From contig NZ_VFNI01000004.1 in NCBI RefSeq assembly GCF_006715495.1, positions 191,013-255,012 on the forward strand: DNA of 64,000 bases, read 5' to 3'. Origin of the DNA: Herbaspirillum sp. SJZ106 (GTDB lineage: Bacteria; Pseudomonadota; Gammaproteobacteria; Burkholderiales; Burkholderiaceae_D). Position numbers and translations under genes: made by a program. Below are positions 46,395 through 53,790 of the stretch, piece by piece (positions within the stretch are counted from its first letter, which is position 1; the number at the start of each line of letters is the position of its first letter). The notes under the pieces are model-generated. The model did not search any database, was not told the origin of the DNA, and saw only the letters and a program-made list of their open reading frames with translations.

Positions 46395-46423
46395 TTGGAT
46401 GTGCCGGGAGGCCCTTGTACAAT
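46395..46423 (+). promoter_or_regulatory. modE promoter, probably giving a leaderless mRNA
   Basis: TTGGAT (46395-46400) and TACAAT (46418-46423) are exactly 17 nt apart. Only 7 nt separate the -10 from the modE ATG (46431), so transcription should start at or next to the A of the ATG. No ribosome site is needed or seen at proper spacing. Confidence 0.6.
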
Positions 46424-46430
46424 CACGCGC

Positions 46431-46784
46431 ATGACTTATTCCAAGACCATCAGATTGCGCGTGATGCAGGGCGACACCATCGCCTTCGGCCCGGGGAAGG
46501 CCGATCTCTTGCAAGCCATCGAGCGTACCGGGTCGATCTCCGGCGCCGCGCGCGAGATGGACATGTCGTACCGGCGCGCCTGGTTGCTGGTCGAGGAAAT
46601 GAACCGCTGCTTCTCCAGCACGCTGGTGACGACCGCCACCGGCGGCGCCCGCGGAGGCGGGGCGGCGGTGACCGGGCTGGGTCGCGAAGTGCTGGCGCGT
46701 TACCAGCGCATGCAGAAGAAGGCCGAGGCCAGCATCGCCGCCGACCTCGGTTACCTGCATTCGCTGATGAACGATCACCGATAG
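46431..46784 (+). CDS. modE: ModE-type regulator consisting only of the DNA-binding domain
   Basis: A 117-residue winged helix-turn-helix protein of the ModE N-terminal type. GKADLLQAIERTGSISGAAR and MDMSYRRAWLLVEEMNRCFS are its hallmarks, and GGARGGGAAVTGLGREVLARY forms the wing. E. coli ModE is 262 residues with two Mop-like molybdate-binding domains; these are absent. How it senses molybdate is unclear: it may act without ligand or bind a separate Mop protein. It is divergent from modABC across a molybdate box, and 9 nt upstream of the CLC channel gene. Confidence 0.9.
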   Translation: MTYSKTIRLRVMQGDTIAFGPGKADLLQAIERTGSISGAAREMDMSYRRAWLLVEEMNRCFSSTLVTTATGGARGGGAAVTGLGREVLARYQRMQKKAEASIAADLGYLHSLMNDHR

Positions 46785-46793
46785 GCGCGGACG

Positions 46794-48530
46794 ATGCGGG
46801 AAATCTGGCTCAAATATCGTCTGCGGGTGCTCAATGCCTGCCGCGTTTCGGAAAACCATTCGATGTTGCTGTGGGGCGCCCTGGCTGGTTTCGTCGGCGC
46901 GCTGGCAACTGTCGCCTTTCGCGAGAGCATCGCGCTGCTGCAATTGCTGCTGACCGGCCATAGCGGCAGTTTCGTCGAAATCGCCAAGGGGCTGCCCTGG
47001 TATATGCGCATGCTGCTGCCGGCCGCCGGCGGCATCGTGGCCGGCTTGTTCCTGGTGTGGGCCCGGCGCGTGCCGGCCGGTGGCGGCGGCGACTACATGG
47101 AGGCGGTGGCCATCGGCGATGGCGCCATTCCCGTGCGGCACACCCTGTTGCGCAGCATGTCGTCGCTGGCGACCATCGCATCAGGCGGCTCCATCGGCCG
47201 CGAAGGTCCGATGGTGCAAATGGCGGCGCTGTGCGCTTCGCTGGTGGGCAAGTTTTCGCATTTCCCCGCATCGCGGCTGCGCCTGCTGGTGGCCTGCGGC
47301 GCCGCCGCCGGCATTACCTCGGCCTATAACGCGCCGATTGCCGGCGCATTCTTCATTACCGAGATCGTGCTCGGCTCGCTGGTGATGGAGAGTTTCGGCC
47401 CGGTGGTGGTGGCTTCGGTGGTGGCCAACATCACCATGCGCGAGCTGCCGGGCTACAAGCCGGCCTATGAAATGCCCTTCTTCCCGGATGTGGCGGGTTG
47501 GGAAATCCTGTTGTTCGTGATGCTGGGTGTGCTGGCGGGCTTGCTGGCCCCGCAATTCCTGCGCACATTGGAGTTGGGGCGTGCGGCCTTCGGCAAGTTG
47601 CGCCTGCCGTTGCCGGCGCGCCTGGGCGTGGGCGGTTTGCTGGTGGGCCTGATTTCGGTACAGGTGCCGGAAGTCTGGGGCAACGGCTATAGCCTGGTCA
47701 ATTCGCTGCTGCATACCGACTGGATGTGGCAGGCGGTGCTGATGGTCTTGCTGATGAAGATACTGGCGACCACGATCACGGTCGGATCGGGGGCGGTGGG
47801 CGGCATCTTCACGCCGGTGCTGTTCGTCGGGGCGGCGGTCGGTTTCCTGTTCGGCGGTGCGGCGCAGGCGCTGATGCCGTTTCATATGTCGCAGCCTTTC
47901 GCCTATGCGATGGTGGGGATGGGGGCTTTCCTGGCGGCGGCGTCGAATGCGCCGTTGATGGCGATCCTGATGATTTTCGAGATGACCCTGAGCTACCAGG
48001 TGGTTCTGCCGCTGATGCTGTCTTGCGTGGTGGCCTATGTCGTCGCCCGCGGCCTGGATGGTCGCTCGATGTATGACATCACGCTCAAGCGCCATCGCGA
48101 TGCCGAAGAGCGCCTGCGGCTGCGCGGCACCCACATGAGCGAACTGATCCGTCCCGCCGAAACGGTGCTCAAGGAAGACGCCAGCATGAAAGACATGAGC
48201 GCGATGTTCCTCAAATACCCGGTCAAATATATCTACATCGTCGATGACGACGGGCGTTACCAGGGCGTGGTGGCGCTGCAGGATCTGACTTCCTGGCTGC
48301 TGGACAAGAAAGACGACACCGGCCGCAAGGCCAGGGATTTCCTGCGCCGCCATTTCCTGCATGAGGTGACGCCGGACATGTCGCTGGGCGAGGCGTTGCA
48401 GCTGTTCCTGGATCATCAGGGGGAGCGTTTGCCGGTCATCGCCAATGCCGACGATCCCAGGTTATTGGGGGTTGTCTACAAGACATCCTTGCTTGACGCC
48501 TATTTCCGGCTCGACCGCGCGGGTAATTGA
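46794..48530 (+). CDS. CLC-family chloride channel/antiporter with C-terminal CBS pair
   Basis: A 578-residue membrane protein. The CLC core (about 20-430) shows the selectivity motif GSIGREGPMVQ with the gating Glu, GAAAGITSAYNAPIAGAFF, and GGIFTPVLFVGA. Two CBS domains follow (about 450-500 and 520-575; LIRPAETVLKEDASMKDMSA and VTPDMSLGEALQLFLDH). The gating glutamate suggests a proton-coupled exchanger; the anion is unproven. It starts 9 nt after modE, so the two may share a transcript, an unexpected pairing. Confidence 0.92.
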   Translation: MREIWLKYRLRVLNACRVSENHSMLLWGALAGFVGALATVAFRESIALLQLLLTGHSGSFVEIAKGLPWYMRMLLPAAGGIVAGLFLVWARRVPAGGGGDYMEAVAIGDGAIPVRHTLLRSMSSLATIASGGSIGREGPMVQMAALCASLVGKFSHFPASRLRLLVACGAAAGITSAYNAPIAGAFFITEIVLGSLVMESFGPVVVASVVANITMRELPGYKPAYEMPFFPDVAGWEILLFVMLGVLAGLLAPQFLRTLELGRAAFGKLRLPLPARLGVGGLLVGLISVQVPEVWGNGYSLVNSLLHTDWMWQAVLMVLLMKILATTITVGSGAVGGIFTPVLFVGAAVGFLFGGAAQALMPFHMSQPFAYAMVGMGAFLAAASNAPLMAILMIFEMTLSYQVVLPLMLSCVVAYVVARGLDGRSMYDITLKRHRDAEERLRLRGTHMSELIRPAETVLKEDASMKDMSAMFLKYPVKYIYIVDDDGRYQGVVALQDLTSWLLDKKDDTGRKARDFLRRHFLHEVTPDMSLGEALQLFLDHQGERLPVIANADDPRLLGVVYKTSLLDAYFRLDRAGN

Positions 48531-48682
48531 GCCGCGTAAATTTTTGTTAAGCATTAACATGGCCATGCCAGCCGCGAATACCTTGTGCGCCGCCTGTCCG
48601 GGCGAGATACCGGCATGGATGCCAAGGCGGCGGGGTGTTATCCTGATGCGCTGTTTCTTTGTAACAATTGCAGCCTGTGCGG

Positions 48683-48758
48683 TTTACTGGCATCGTATCC
48701 TTGCTAGAATGCCAAACGTTTCTTCTGTCGTACGATAGTCATTTGCCAACTCGTACGA
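48683..48758 (+). promoter_or_regulatory. rlmJ promoter followed by paired TCGTACGA palindromes
   Basis: TTTACT (48683-48688) and TAGAAT (48705-48710) are 16 nt apart. Downstream, before the rlmJ ATG, GTCGTACGA (48727-48735) and TCGTACGAC (48751-48759) form a 9-bp inverted repeat with a 15-nt spacer; each half is itself a palindrome. This looks like a dimeric operator in the untranslated leader. The rest of 48531-48790 shows nothing else. Confidence 0.5.
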
Positions 48759-48790
48759 CTTCCACCTTTTTATAAAGAGCACAATTTCCC

Positions 48791-49678
48791 ATGCTGAGTT
48801 ATCGCCACGCTTTTCATGCCGGCAACCACGCCGACGTCTTGAAGCACATGGTGGCGATTCAGCTGATGCGCTACCTCGGGCAGAAAGATGCTGCCTACAT
48901 GGTCATCGACACGCATGCCGGCGCCGGCGTATACGCTCTCGACAGCGACTATGCCAGCAAGAATGCCGAATACGAGACCGGTATCGCCCAATTGTGGGGC
49001 CGCAAGGATCTGCCGCCGGCGGTCCAGGAATATGTCGATCTGGTGCGCTCGCTCAATCCCAGCGGCAAGATGCGCTACTACCCCGGTTCGCCTTATTGCG
49101 CCGAGAAGGTCATGCGCGAACAGGATCGGTTGCGCCTGTTCGAATTGCATCCGTCCGAAGGCAAGGTGCTCGAAGATAATTTCCGCAAGCTGGAAGCCCA
49201 CGCGCTGGCGCAAGGCCAGCGTCCCTCCGCGCGCGGCAAGCGCGTGATGGTGTATCGCGCCGACGGTTTCGCCGGACTCAAGGCGCTGCTGCCGCCACCT
49301 TCGCGCCGCGGCCTGGTGCTGATCGATCCCCCTTATGAAGACAAGCGCGACTACACGCACGTGGCGCAGGTGCTGGCCGATGCGCTGACGCGTTTCCCGA
49401 CGGGGATGTATGCCGTCTGGTATCCGGTCTTGCAGCGTAATGAGTCGCGCCAGTTGCCGGAGCGGCTCAAGCGCCTGGGCGCCAAGAGCTGGCTGAATGT
49501 GACGCTGGCCATCCATGGCCCGGCGCCCGACGGCTTCGGCCTGCACAACAGCGGGATGTTCATCCTCAATCCGCCATGGACGCTCGAGCCGATGCTCAGG
49601 GAGGTCATGCCTTACCTGGCCGATGTGCTGGGCACCGACGACAGCGCCGGCTTTGTCTTGGAAGCGGGGGAGGCGTGA
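48791..49678 (+). CDS. rlmJ: RlmJ, 23S rRNA adenine-2030 N6-methyltransferase
   Basis: A 295-residue methyltransferase acting on naked 23S rRNA A2030. The N-terminus MLSYRHAFHAGNHADVLKH is nearly invariant in the family. MVIDTHAGAGVY binds SAM, the catalytic motif is LVLIDPPYED, and LHNSGMFILNPPWTL closes the C-terminal part. The length agrees with E. coli RlmJ (280). Confidence 0.95.
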   Translation: MLSYRHAFHAGNHADVLKHMVAIQLMRYLGQKDAAYMVIDTHAGAGVYALDSDYASKNAEYETGIAQLWGRKDLPPAVQEYVDLVRSLNPSGKMRYYPGSPYCAEKVMREQDRLRLFELHPSEGKVLEDNFRKLEAHALAQGQRPSARGKRVMVYRADGFAGLKALLPPPSRRGLVLIDPPYEDKRDYTHVAQVLADALTRFPTGMYAVWYPVLQRNESRQLPERLKRLGAKSWLNVTLAIHGPAPDGFGLHNSGMFILNPPWTLEPMLREVMPYLADVLGTDDSAGFVLEAGEA

Positions 49679-49752
49679 TATGCTGGAACGCTGCCTGTTT
49701 TGTGATTTTTTGTGATTTTCTTCCGGTGACATTATTTCAGGTGGCCGAAGCG

Positions 49753-49786
49753 ATGCCGAATCGGCATACAATGTGCGGCATTGCCG
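49753..49786 (+). promoter_or_regulatory. Promoter-like region with TGCCGA palindromes upstream of the EAL-HDOD gene
   Basis: ATGCCGA-A-TCGGCAT (49753-49767) is a perfect palindrome touching a TACAAT -10 (49767-49772). A second palindrome CGGCA-T-TGCCG lies at about 49776-49786. Both share a TGCCGAA core, so one regulator could bind both; no clear -35 is seen. Confidence 0.4.
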
Positions 49787-49832
49787 AAAATGAAGAATCG
49801 TTACCAAGCTTGGGGCTCCTAAAATAAGAACC

Positions 49833-51179
49833 ATGTCAGACCAGCCATCCGACCAGTCCAGCCCTGCGCACCACGCTCTGGATTTCTTCCTGGCCCGCCA
49901 GCCTATCCTGAACCGTGAGCAGGACCTGATCGGCTACGAACTGCTGTTTCGCAGCGCCGCTTTCGGCCCCGCCAACGTGAAGGACGACGTCACCGCAACA
50001 GCCGCGGTGATCGCGCATGCCTCGGAGCTGGGCCTGTCCAACGTCATCGGCAACCTGCAAGGCTTCATCAACGTCGATGCAGCGGTGCTGATGAGCGACT
50101 TCATCTATTTCCTGCCGACCGACAAGGTGGTGCTGGAGATCCTCGAAACCGTCAAGGTCACGCCGCAGCTGGTGGAGCGCGTGCGGGAGCTGGTCAAGGC
50201 CGGTTACGTGTTTGCGCTGGATGACGTGGTGGCCGAATCGGAAGAAATCGAAGAGCTGCTGCCCTTGGTCAAGATCATCAAGATCGACGTCATGGAGGTC
50301 GATCCCAGCAAGCTGCTCAAGCTTTCCGTACACTTCAAGCGCGCCGGCAAGGAACTGCTGGCGGAGAAGGTCGAGACCCTGCAGCAGTTCAACGATTGCG
50401 TCACGTTCGGTTTCGATTACTTCCAGGGCTATTACTTCGCCAAGCCCATGATCCTCCAGGGCAAGAAGCTGGAAGCCTCGAAGGTGGTGATCATGCACCT
50501 CCTGACGCTTCTGGTGCGCAATGTCGACAATGGCGAGATCGTGCGCTACATCAAGCGCGACGTCGCCTTGAGCCTGACGCTGCTGCGCCTGGTCAACACC
50601 CCCGTCTACGGTTTCCAGAAGTTCATCGATTCGCTGGGGCAGGCGCTGATCGTGCTTGGCCGTCGCCAGCTCAAGCGCTGGCTGCAGATCCTGTTGTTCG
50701 CCAATACCGACAAGAACAAGGCGCATACCCTGTCGCCCCTGATGATCCTGGCGGCCACCCGCGGCAAGATGCTCGAACTGGTCACCGCGAAGATCCGTCC
50801 GGGACGCCGCAAGATGTCGGAAATGGCGTTCACGGTCGGCATCATGTCGCTGGTGGATGCGCTGTTTGGCATGAGCATGGAAAGCGTGTTGCGCCAGATC
50901 ACGGTCAGCACCGAGATCCGAGAGGCGCTGCTGCGCCGCACCGGCTTTTACGGAACCGCCTTGAAGCTGGTCGAGTGCACCGAACAGCGCGAGCAGAACC
51001 AGGAAGAAATGCAGCAACTGCTCGATGAACTGGGCCTGTCCGCCGACGACTTTTTCGAGGCCGAAAAATACGCCTTCGAGTGGGGCAACAGCATCTCGAC
51101 CAATAACATCGGCCAGGCGCCCGGCGGCTCGATGGCGCCGCCGCCGGACGGCTATGTCGACGACGATGACGACGATTGA
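49833..51179 (+). CDS. EAL-HDOD (YuxH-type) signalling protein with degenerate EAL domain
   Basis: A 448-residue protein with an N-terminal EAL-like domain (about 15-215) and a C-terminal HDOD domain (about 220-420). The EAL signature is replaced by YELLFR. Later metal and substrate positions (FALDDV, IKIDVMEV, AEKVET) are only partly kept. Cyclic-di-GMP hydrolysis is therefore doubtful and a binding or scaffold role more likely (inference). HDOD residues such as LRLVNTPVYGF are present. The protein ends in an acidic tail DDDDDD. Confidence 0.87.
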   Translation: MSDQPSDQSSPAHHALDFFLARQPILNREQDLIGYELLFRSAAFGPANVKDDVTATAAVIAHASELGLSNVIGNLQGFINVDAAVLMSDFIYFLPTDKVVLEILETVKVTPQLVERVRELVKAGYVFALDDVVAESEEIEELLPLVKIIKIDVMEVDPSKLLKLSVHFKRAGKELLAEKVETLQQFNDCVTFGFDYFQGYYFAKPMILQGKKLEASKVVIMHLLTLLVRNVDNGEIVRYIKRDVALSLTLLRLVNTPVYGFQKFIDSLGQALIVLGRRQLKRWLQILLFANTDKNKAHTLSPLMILAATRGKMLELVTAKIRPGRRKMSEMAFTVGIMSLVDALFGMSMESVLRQITVSTEIREALLRRTGFYGTALKLVECTEQREQNQEEMQQLLDELGLSADDFFEAEKYAFEWGNSISTNNIGQAPGGSMAPPPDGYVDDDDDD

Positions 51180-51207
51180 GGATTAGGCGCCGGGCCGCAC
51201 CCGGAGC

Positions 51208-51250
51208 AAAGACAAGGCCGCCGTGCAGATGCATTGGCGGCCTTGTCTTT
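51208..51250. terminator. Terminator between the EAL-HDOD gene and the convergent membrane-protein gene
   Basis: A 15-bp perfect stem (51208-51222 with 51236-51250, AAAGACAAGGCCGCC on the left) begins with AAA and ends with TTT, so it can act in both directions although the U-tract is short. Confidence 0.75.
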
Positions 51251-51321
51251 ATGGCCGGCCGCTGGCGGGGGGCCGGCACCCGGCATTCCGGATCCGATGA
51301 CGCGCCATGCCAATGGCGGTT

Positions 51322-51957
51322 TCAGTTGGAGCGGAATTTACGCCATTTCCTCATGCGTGCGGCCAGGCGCCGGAACAGGCGCAGCAAACGTGCGCCCCCG
51401 GAGCGCGGCGAACCGCTCAAGCGCGATTTGGCGGTTTCGATGGCGCCGCGCACCGTGCGCTGCAGGCTTGCGATCGATTTCTGTATCTGCTGCCAACCGG
51501 GGCTGGCGTACAGGTGGGCAATCATCCTGTCCTTGAACGCGAGGATATTGTCATGGGCGCGTTGAAACCATGCCAGCGACAGCATGCTGCGGCGCGTGAG
51601 CGCGTAGATGCGGGCCACCAGCGCCGTGCCCAGCACCTTGGCGGCGAGGATGATGCCAACGCCCAGCGTCGGGTGGCCGTGGGTGATGGAGAGCAGGGCG
51701 AGGATCTTGACCGGCAACAGCAGCAGGGTCGGCGCCAGGAACACCAGCAACGCCGCATAGGGCGAGAGCCGTTGCACCCAGTGCTGCAATTTCACCAGGA
51801 AAGGCCAGGCGGGAATGCGCGCCAACAGCGCCTGGGTGACTTCCCACAGCCATTCTTCCAATATCAGCAGCAAGGCCGCCAGGTAGATCAGCGGCGCCAG
51901 CAAGCGCCGCCGCCATCTTGACGGACGGCGGGGAGGAAGAGGTGGGGGAGTCGACAT
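51322..51957 (-). CDS. Uncharacterised membrane protein
   Basis: A 211-residue protein of unknown function. An Arg/Pro-rich N-terminus is followed by a hydrophobic segment (about 20-40) and two more (about 65-90 and 97-118; YAALLVFLAPTLLLLPV, LGVGIILAAKVLGTALVA). The C-terminal 70 residues are very basic (RLLRLFRRLAARMRKWRKF) and probably cytoplasmic. I do not recognise a family. It starts 24 nt after the methylglyoxal-synthase-like gene on the same strand, so the two are likely co-transcribed. Confidence 0.7.
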   Translation of the reverse strand: MSTPPPLPPRRPSRWRRRLLAPLIYLAALLLILEEWLWEVTQALLARIPAWPFLVKLQHWVQRLSPYAALLVFLAPTLLLLPVKILALLSITHGHPTLGVGIILAAKVLGTALVARIYALTRRSMLSLAWFQRAHDNILAFKDRMIAHLYASPGWQQIQKSIASLQRTVRGAIETAKSRLSGSPRSGGARLLRLFRRLAARMRKWRKFRSN

Positions 51958-51981
51958 GGCAGCGTCGGCGCAGGCCGGGGC

Positions 51982-52869
51982 TCAGACCTGGCGCGCTCCG
52001 ATCAGCGACAGCCAGCGGTCGCCCCATTTGACGTCGCTCATGCAGGAGGCGTAGTCGGTCACGGTGCGCGCGGCGCGTTCCAGCAACTGGATGTCGGCCT
52101 CGTGCTGGCGCGCCACATGCGGGTCTTCCAGGAACAGCACGCGCCGGCACTGGTGTTCCAGGATCAGCTCGGCGATCTGCGCATCGCCTCCCAGCGGGCC
52201 GGAGAGGAAGGGCTTGACCCAATGGCGGCCGGCTTCGCCCTTGATCTTCATGGCCAACTGGTTGAGCTGGCCGCCGGTGGTGCCGGTGGCGCAGCGGAAG
52301 GCGAACTTGTCGAGCACGTCGAAATGCTTTTCGGCCAATTCCAGCATGCGCGGCTTCATCGCATCGTGGGCGATCAGCGCGATGCCTTCCTGCTCCAGTT
52401 TGAATCGGCTGTCCAGCGCCGGGTCGGCGATGCCGCCGTTGGCGATGGACTCCAGCTCCAGCCATTCCTGGGCGCCGGCCAGCGTCGACAGGAAAGGCTT
52501 GCCGTGGATCACGCACTGGCGCTTGAGCGCCACCGCCTCGGGGAAGGTGGAGGAGGGATCGACCGGGTCGATCAGATAGATCACCGCATCCAGCGTGCGT
52601 TCGGGATCGGCATCCACCGTGCGCGAGACCAGCTTCATCAGGCCGCCGTTGCGCCCGTAGGGAAAGCGCACCAGATGCGGGTAGCCGGGCAGCAGATCCA
52701 TCTGGCCGATGGCGTCGAGGGTGCGGCCGACCACGATCAGTTCCGGCTGCAGCGCTTCGATGCGATGGCGCGAGCCGGCCAGCAGCCGGACCAGCGCGGA
52801 GTCGGGGGCGTCCTGGTGGGCGCGGTTGGCAATCAGGCCGATGCGGTAACGGGGAGCAATGGAGGACAT
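51982..52869 (-). CDS. mgsA: Methylglyoxal synthase with a second, degenerate synthase-like domain at the N-terminus
   Basis: A 295-residue protein, about twice the usual 150. The C-terminal half (about 155-275) is a recognisable methylglyoxal synthase that turns dihydroxyacetone phosphate into methylglyoxal. It has IALIAHDAMK (H168/D169), RCATGTTGG, LSGPLGGDAQ with D229 equal to E. coli D71, and H256 and D259 equal to H98 and D101. The N-terminal half follows the same order (IGLIANRAH, VVGRTLDAIG, RNGGLMKLV, YLIDPVDP) but has lost the key catalytic residues, which points to an internal duplication with a non-catalytic copy. ATG 52869 is chosen; a TTG at 52896 is an alternative. Confidence 0.8.
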   Translation of the reverse strand: MSSIAPRYRIGLIANRAHQDAPDSALVRLLAGSRHRIEALQPELIVVGRTLDAIGQMDLLPGYPHLVRFPYGRNGGLMKLVSRTVDADPERTLDAVIYLIDPVDPSSTFPEAVALKRQCVIHGKPFLSTLAGAQEWLELESIANGGIADPALDSRFKLEQEGIALIAHDAMKPRMLELAEKHFDVLDKFAFRCATGTTGGQLNQLAMKIKGEAGRHWVKPFLSGPLGGDAQIAELILEHQCRRVLFLEDPHVARQHEADIQLLERAARTVTDYASCMSDVKWGDRWLSLIGARQV

Positions 52870-53112
52870 GGATGGTCGCTTGATGGAAACGGACAAGAGG
52901 AATGGCGTTACCCGGAATTATCGCCGAGGGCGCGGCAAAGGGCGAGGGGCCAGGCAAGAAAAGCCGGCAAAGGCCATGCGGCACGGTAGCACAGTACAGC
53001 AAAGGGGGCGTTTGCCCCCGCAACTGTACCCTCGCTGCTTCCCGCATCCGGCTACAATGGCATGTAAGCCATGCGCTGCGCGGCTGCAGCCCAATTGAAC
53101 CGAATATTGCAG

Positions 53113-53667
53113 ATGAACAAGGCCTTTGTAAAAGAATCCGACGGCGATGACGATGATGAAATCGCCTTGCCCGCCATTCCCGCAGGGTCCAAGAATTACA
53201 TGACGCCCCAGGGGCATCGGCGCATCAAGGACGAGCTGCTGCAACTGATCGACGTCGAGCGCCCGGAGGTGGTGCGCATCGTCTCCTGGGCCGCGTCCAA
53301 CGGCGACCGTTCCGAGAATGGCGATTACCTGTACGGCAAGAAGCGCCTGCGCGAGATCGACCGCCGCATCCGCTTCCTGACCAAGCGCCTGGACCTGGCC
53401 GAGGTGGTCGACCCCACGGTGCACCATGGCAGCGACCAGGTTTTCTTCGGCGCCACCGTCACGTATGAAAACCAGCGGGGGGAATCCCATACGGTGACCA
53501 TCGTCGGCATCGACGAGCTCGATCCGCTCAACGGCAAGATCAGCTGGGTTTCGCCGGTGGCGCGCGCGCTGACCAAGGCGCGCGAAGGCGACGAGATCGT
53601 GTTGCAGACGCCGTCGGGCATCGAACAGCTGGTTATCCTGGAAGTGAGTTATCCGGCGCCGCAATAA
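53113..53667 (+). CDS. greB: GreB transcript-cleavage factor
   Basis: A 184-residue RNA-polymerase secondary-channel factor that rescues backtracked complexes. The N-terminal coiled coil holds the acidic tip in SNGDRSENGDYLYGKKRLRE. The C-terminal FKBP-like domain ends with GDEIVLQTPSGIEQLVILEV. A short acidic N-terminal extension (ESDGDDDDE) precedes the coiled coil, making it longer than E. coli GreB (158). GreB is preferred over GreA because of the GDYLYGKKRLREIDRRI pattern. Confidence 0.92.
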   Translation: MNKAFVKESDGDDDDEIALPAIPAGSKNYMTPQGHRRIKDELLQLIDVERPEVVRIVSWAASNGDRSENGDYLYGKKRLREIDRRIRFLTKRLDLAEVVDPTVHHGSDQVFFGATVTYENQRGESHTVTIVGIDELDPLNGKISWVSPVARALTKAREGDEIVLQTPSGIEQLVILEVSYPAPQ

Positions 53668-53790
53668 GCGCGGCGATTACGCTCGGACAGGTACCCATCA
53701 CCGGAAAGAAATAATGCGCGCCGTTCCCGGCATGCTTTTCGCATGCGTGCAACGGCGCCAAGCCAGTTCAACATCATCTGCGGAAAACCC

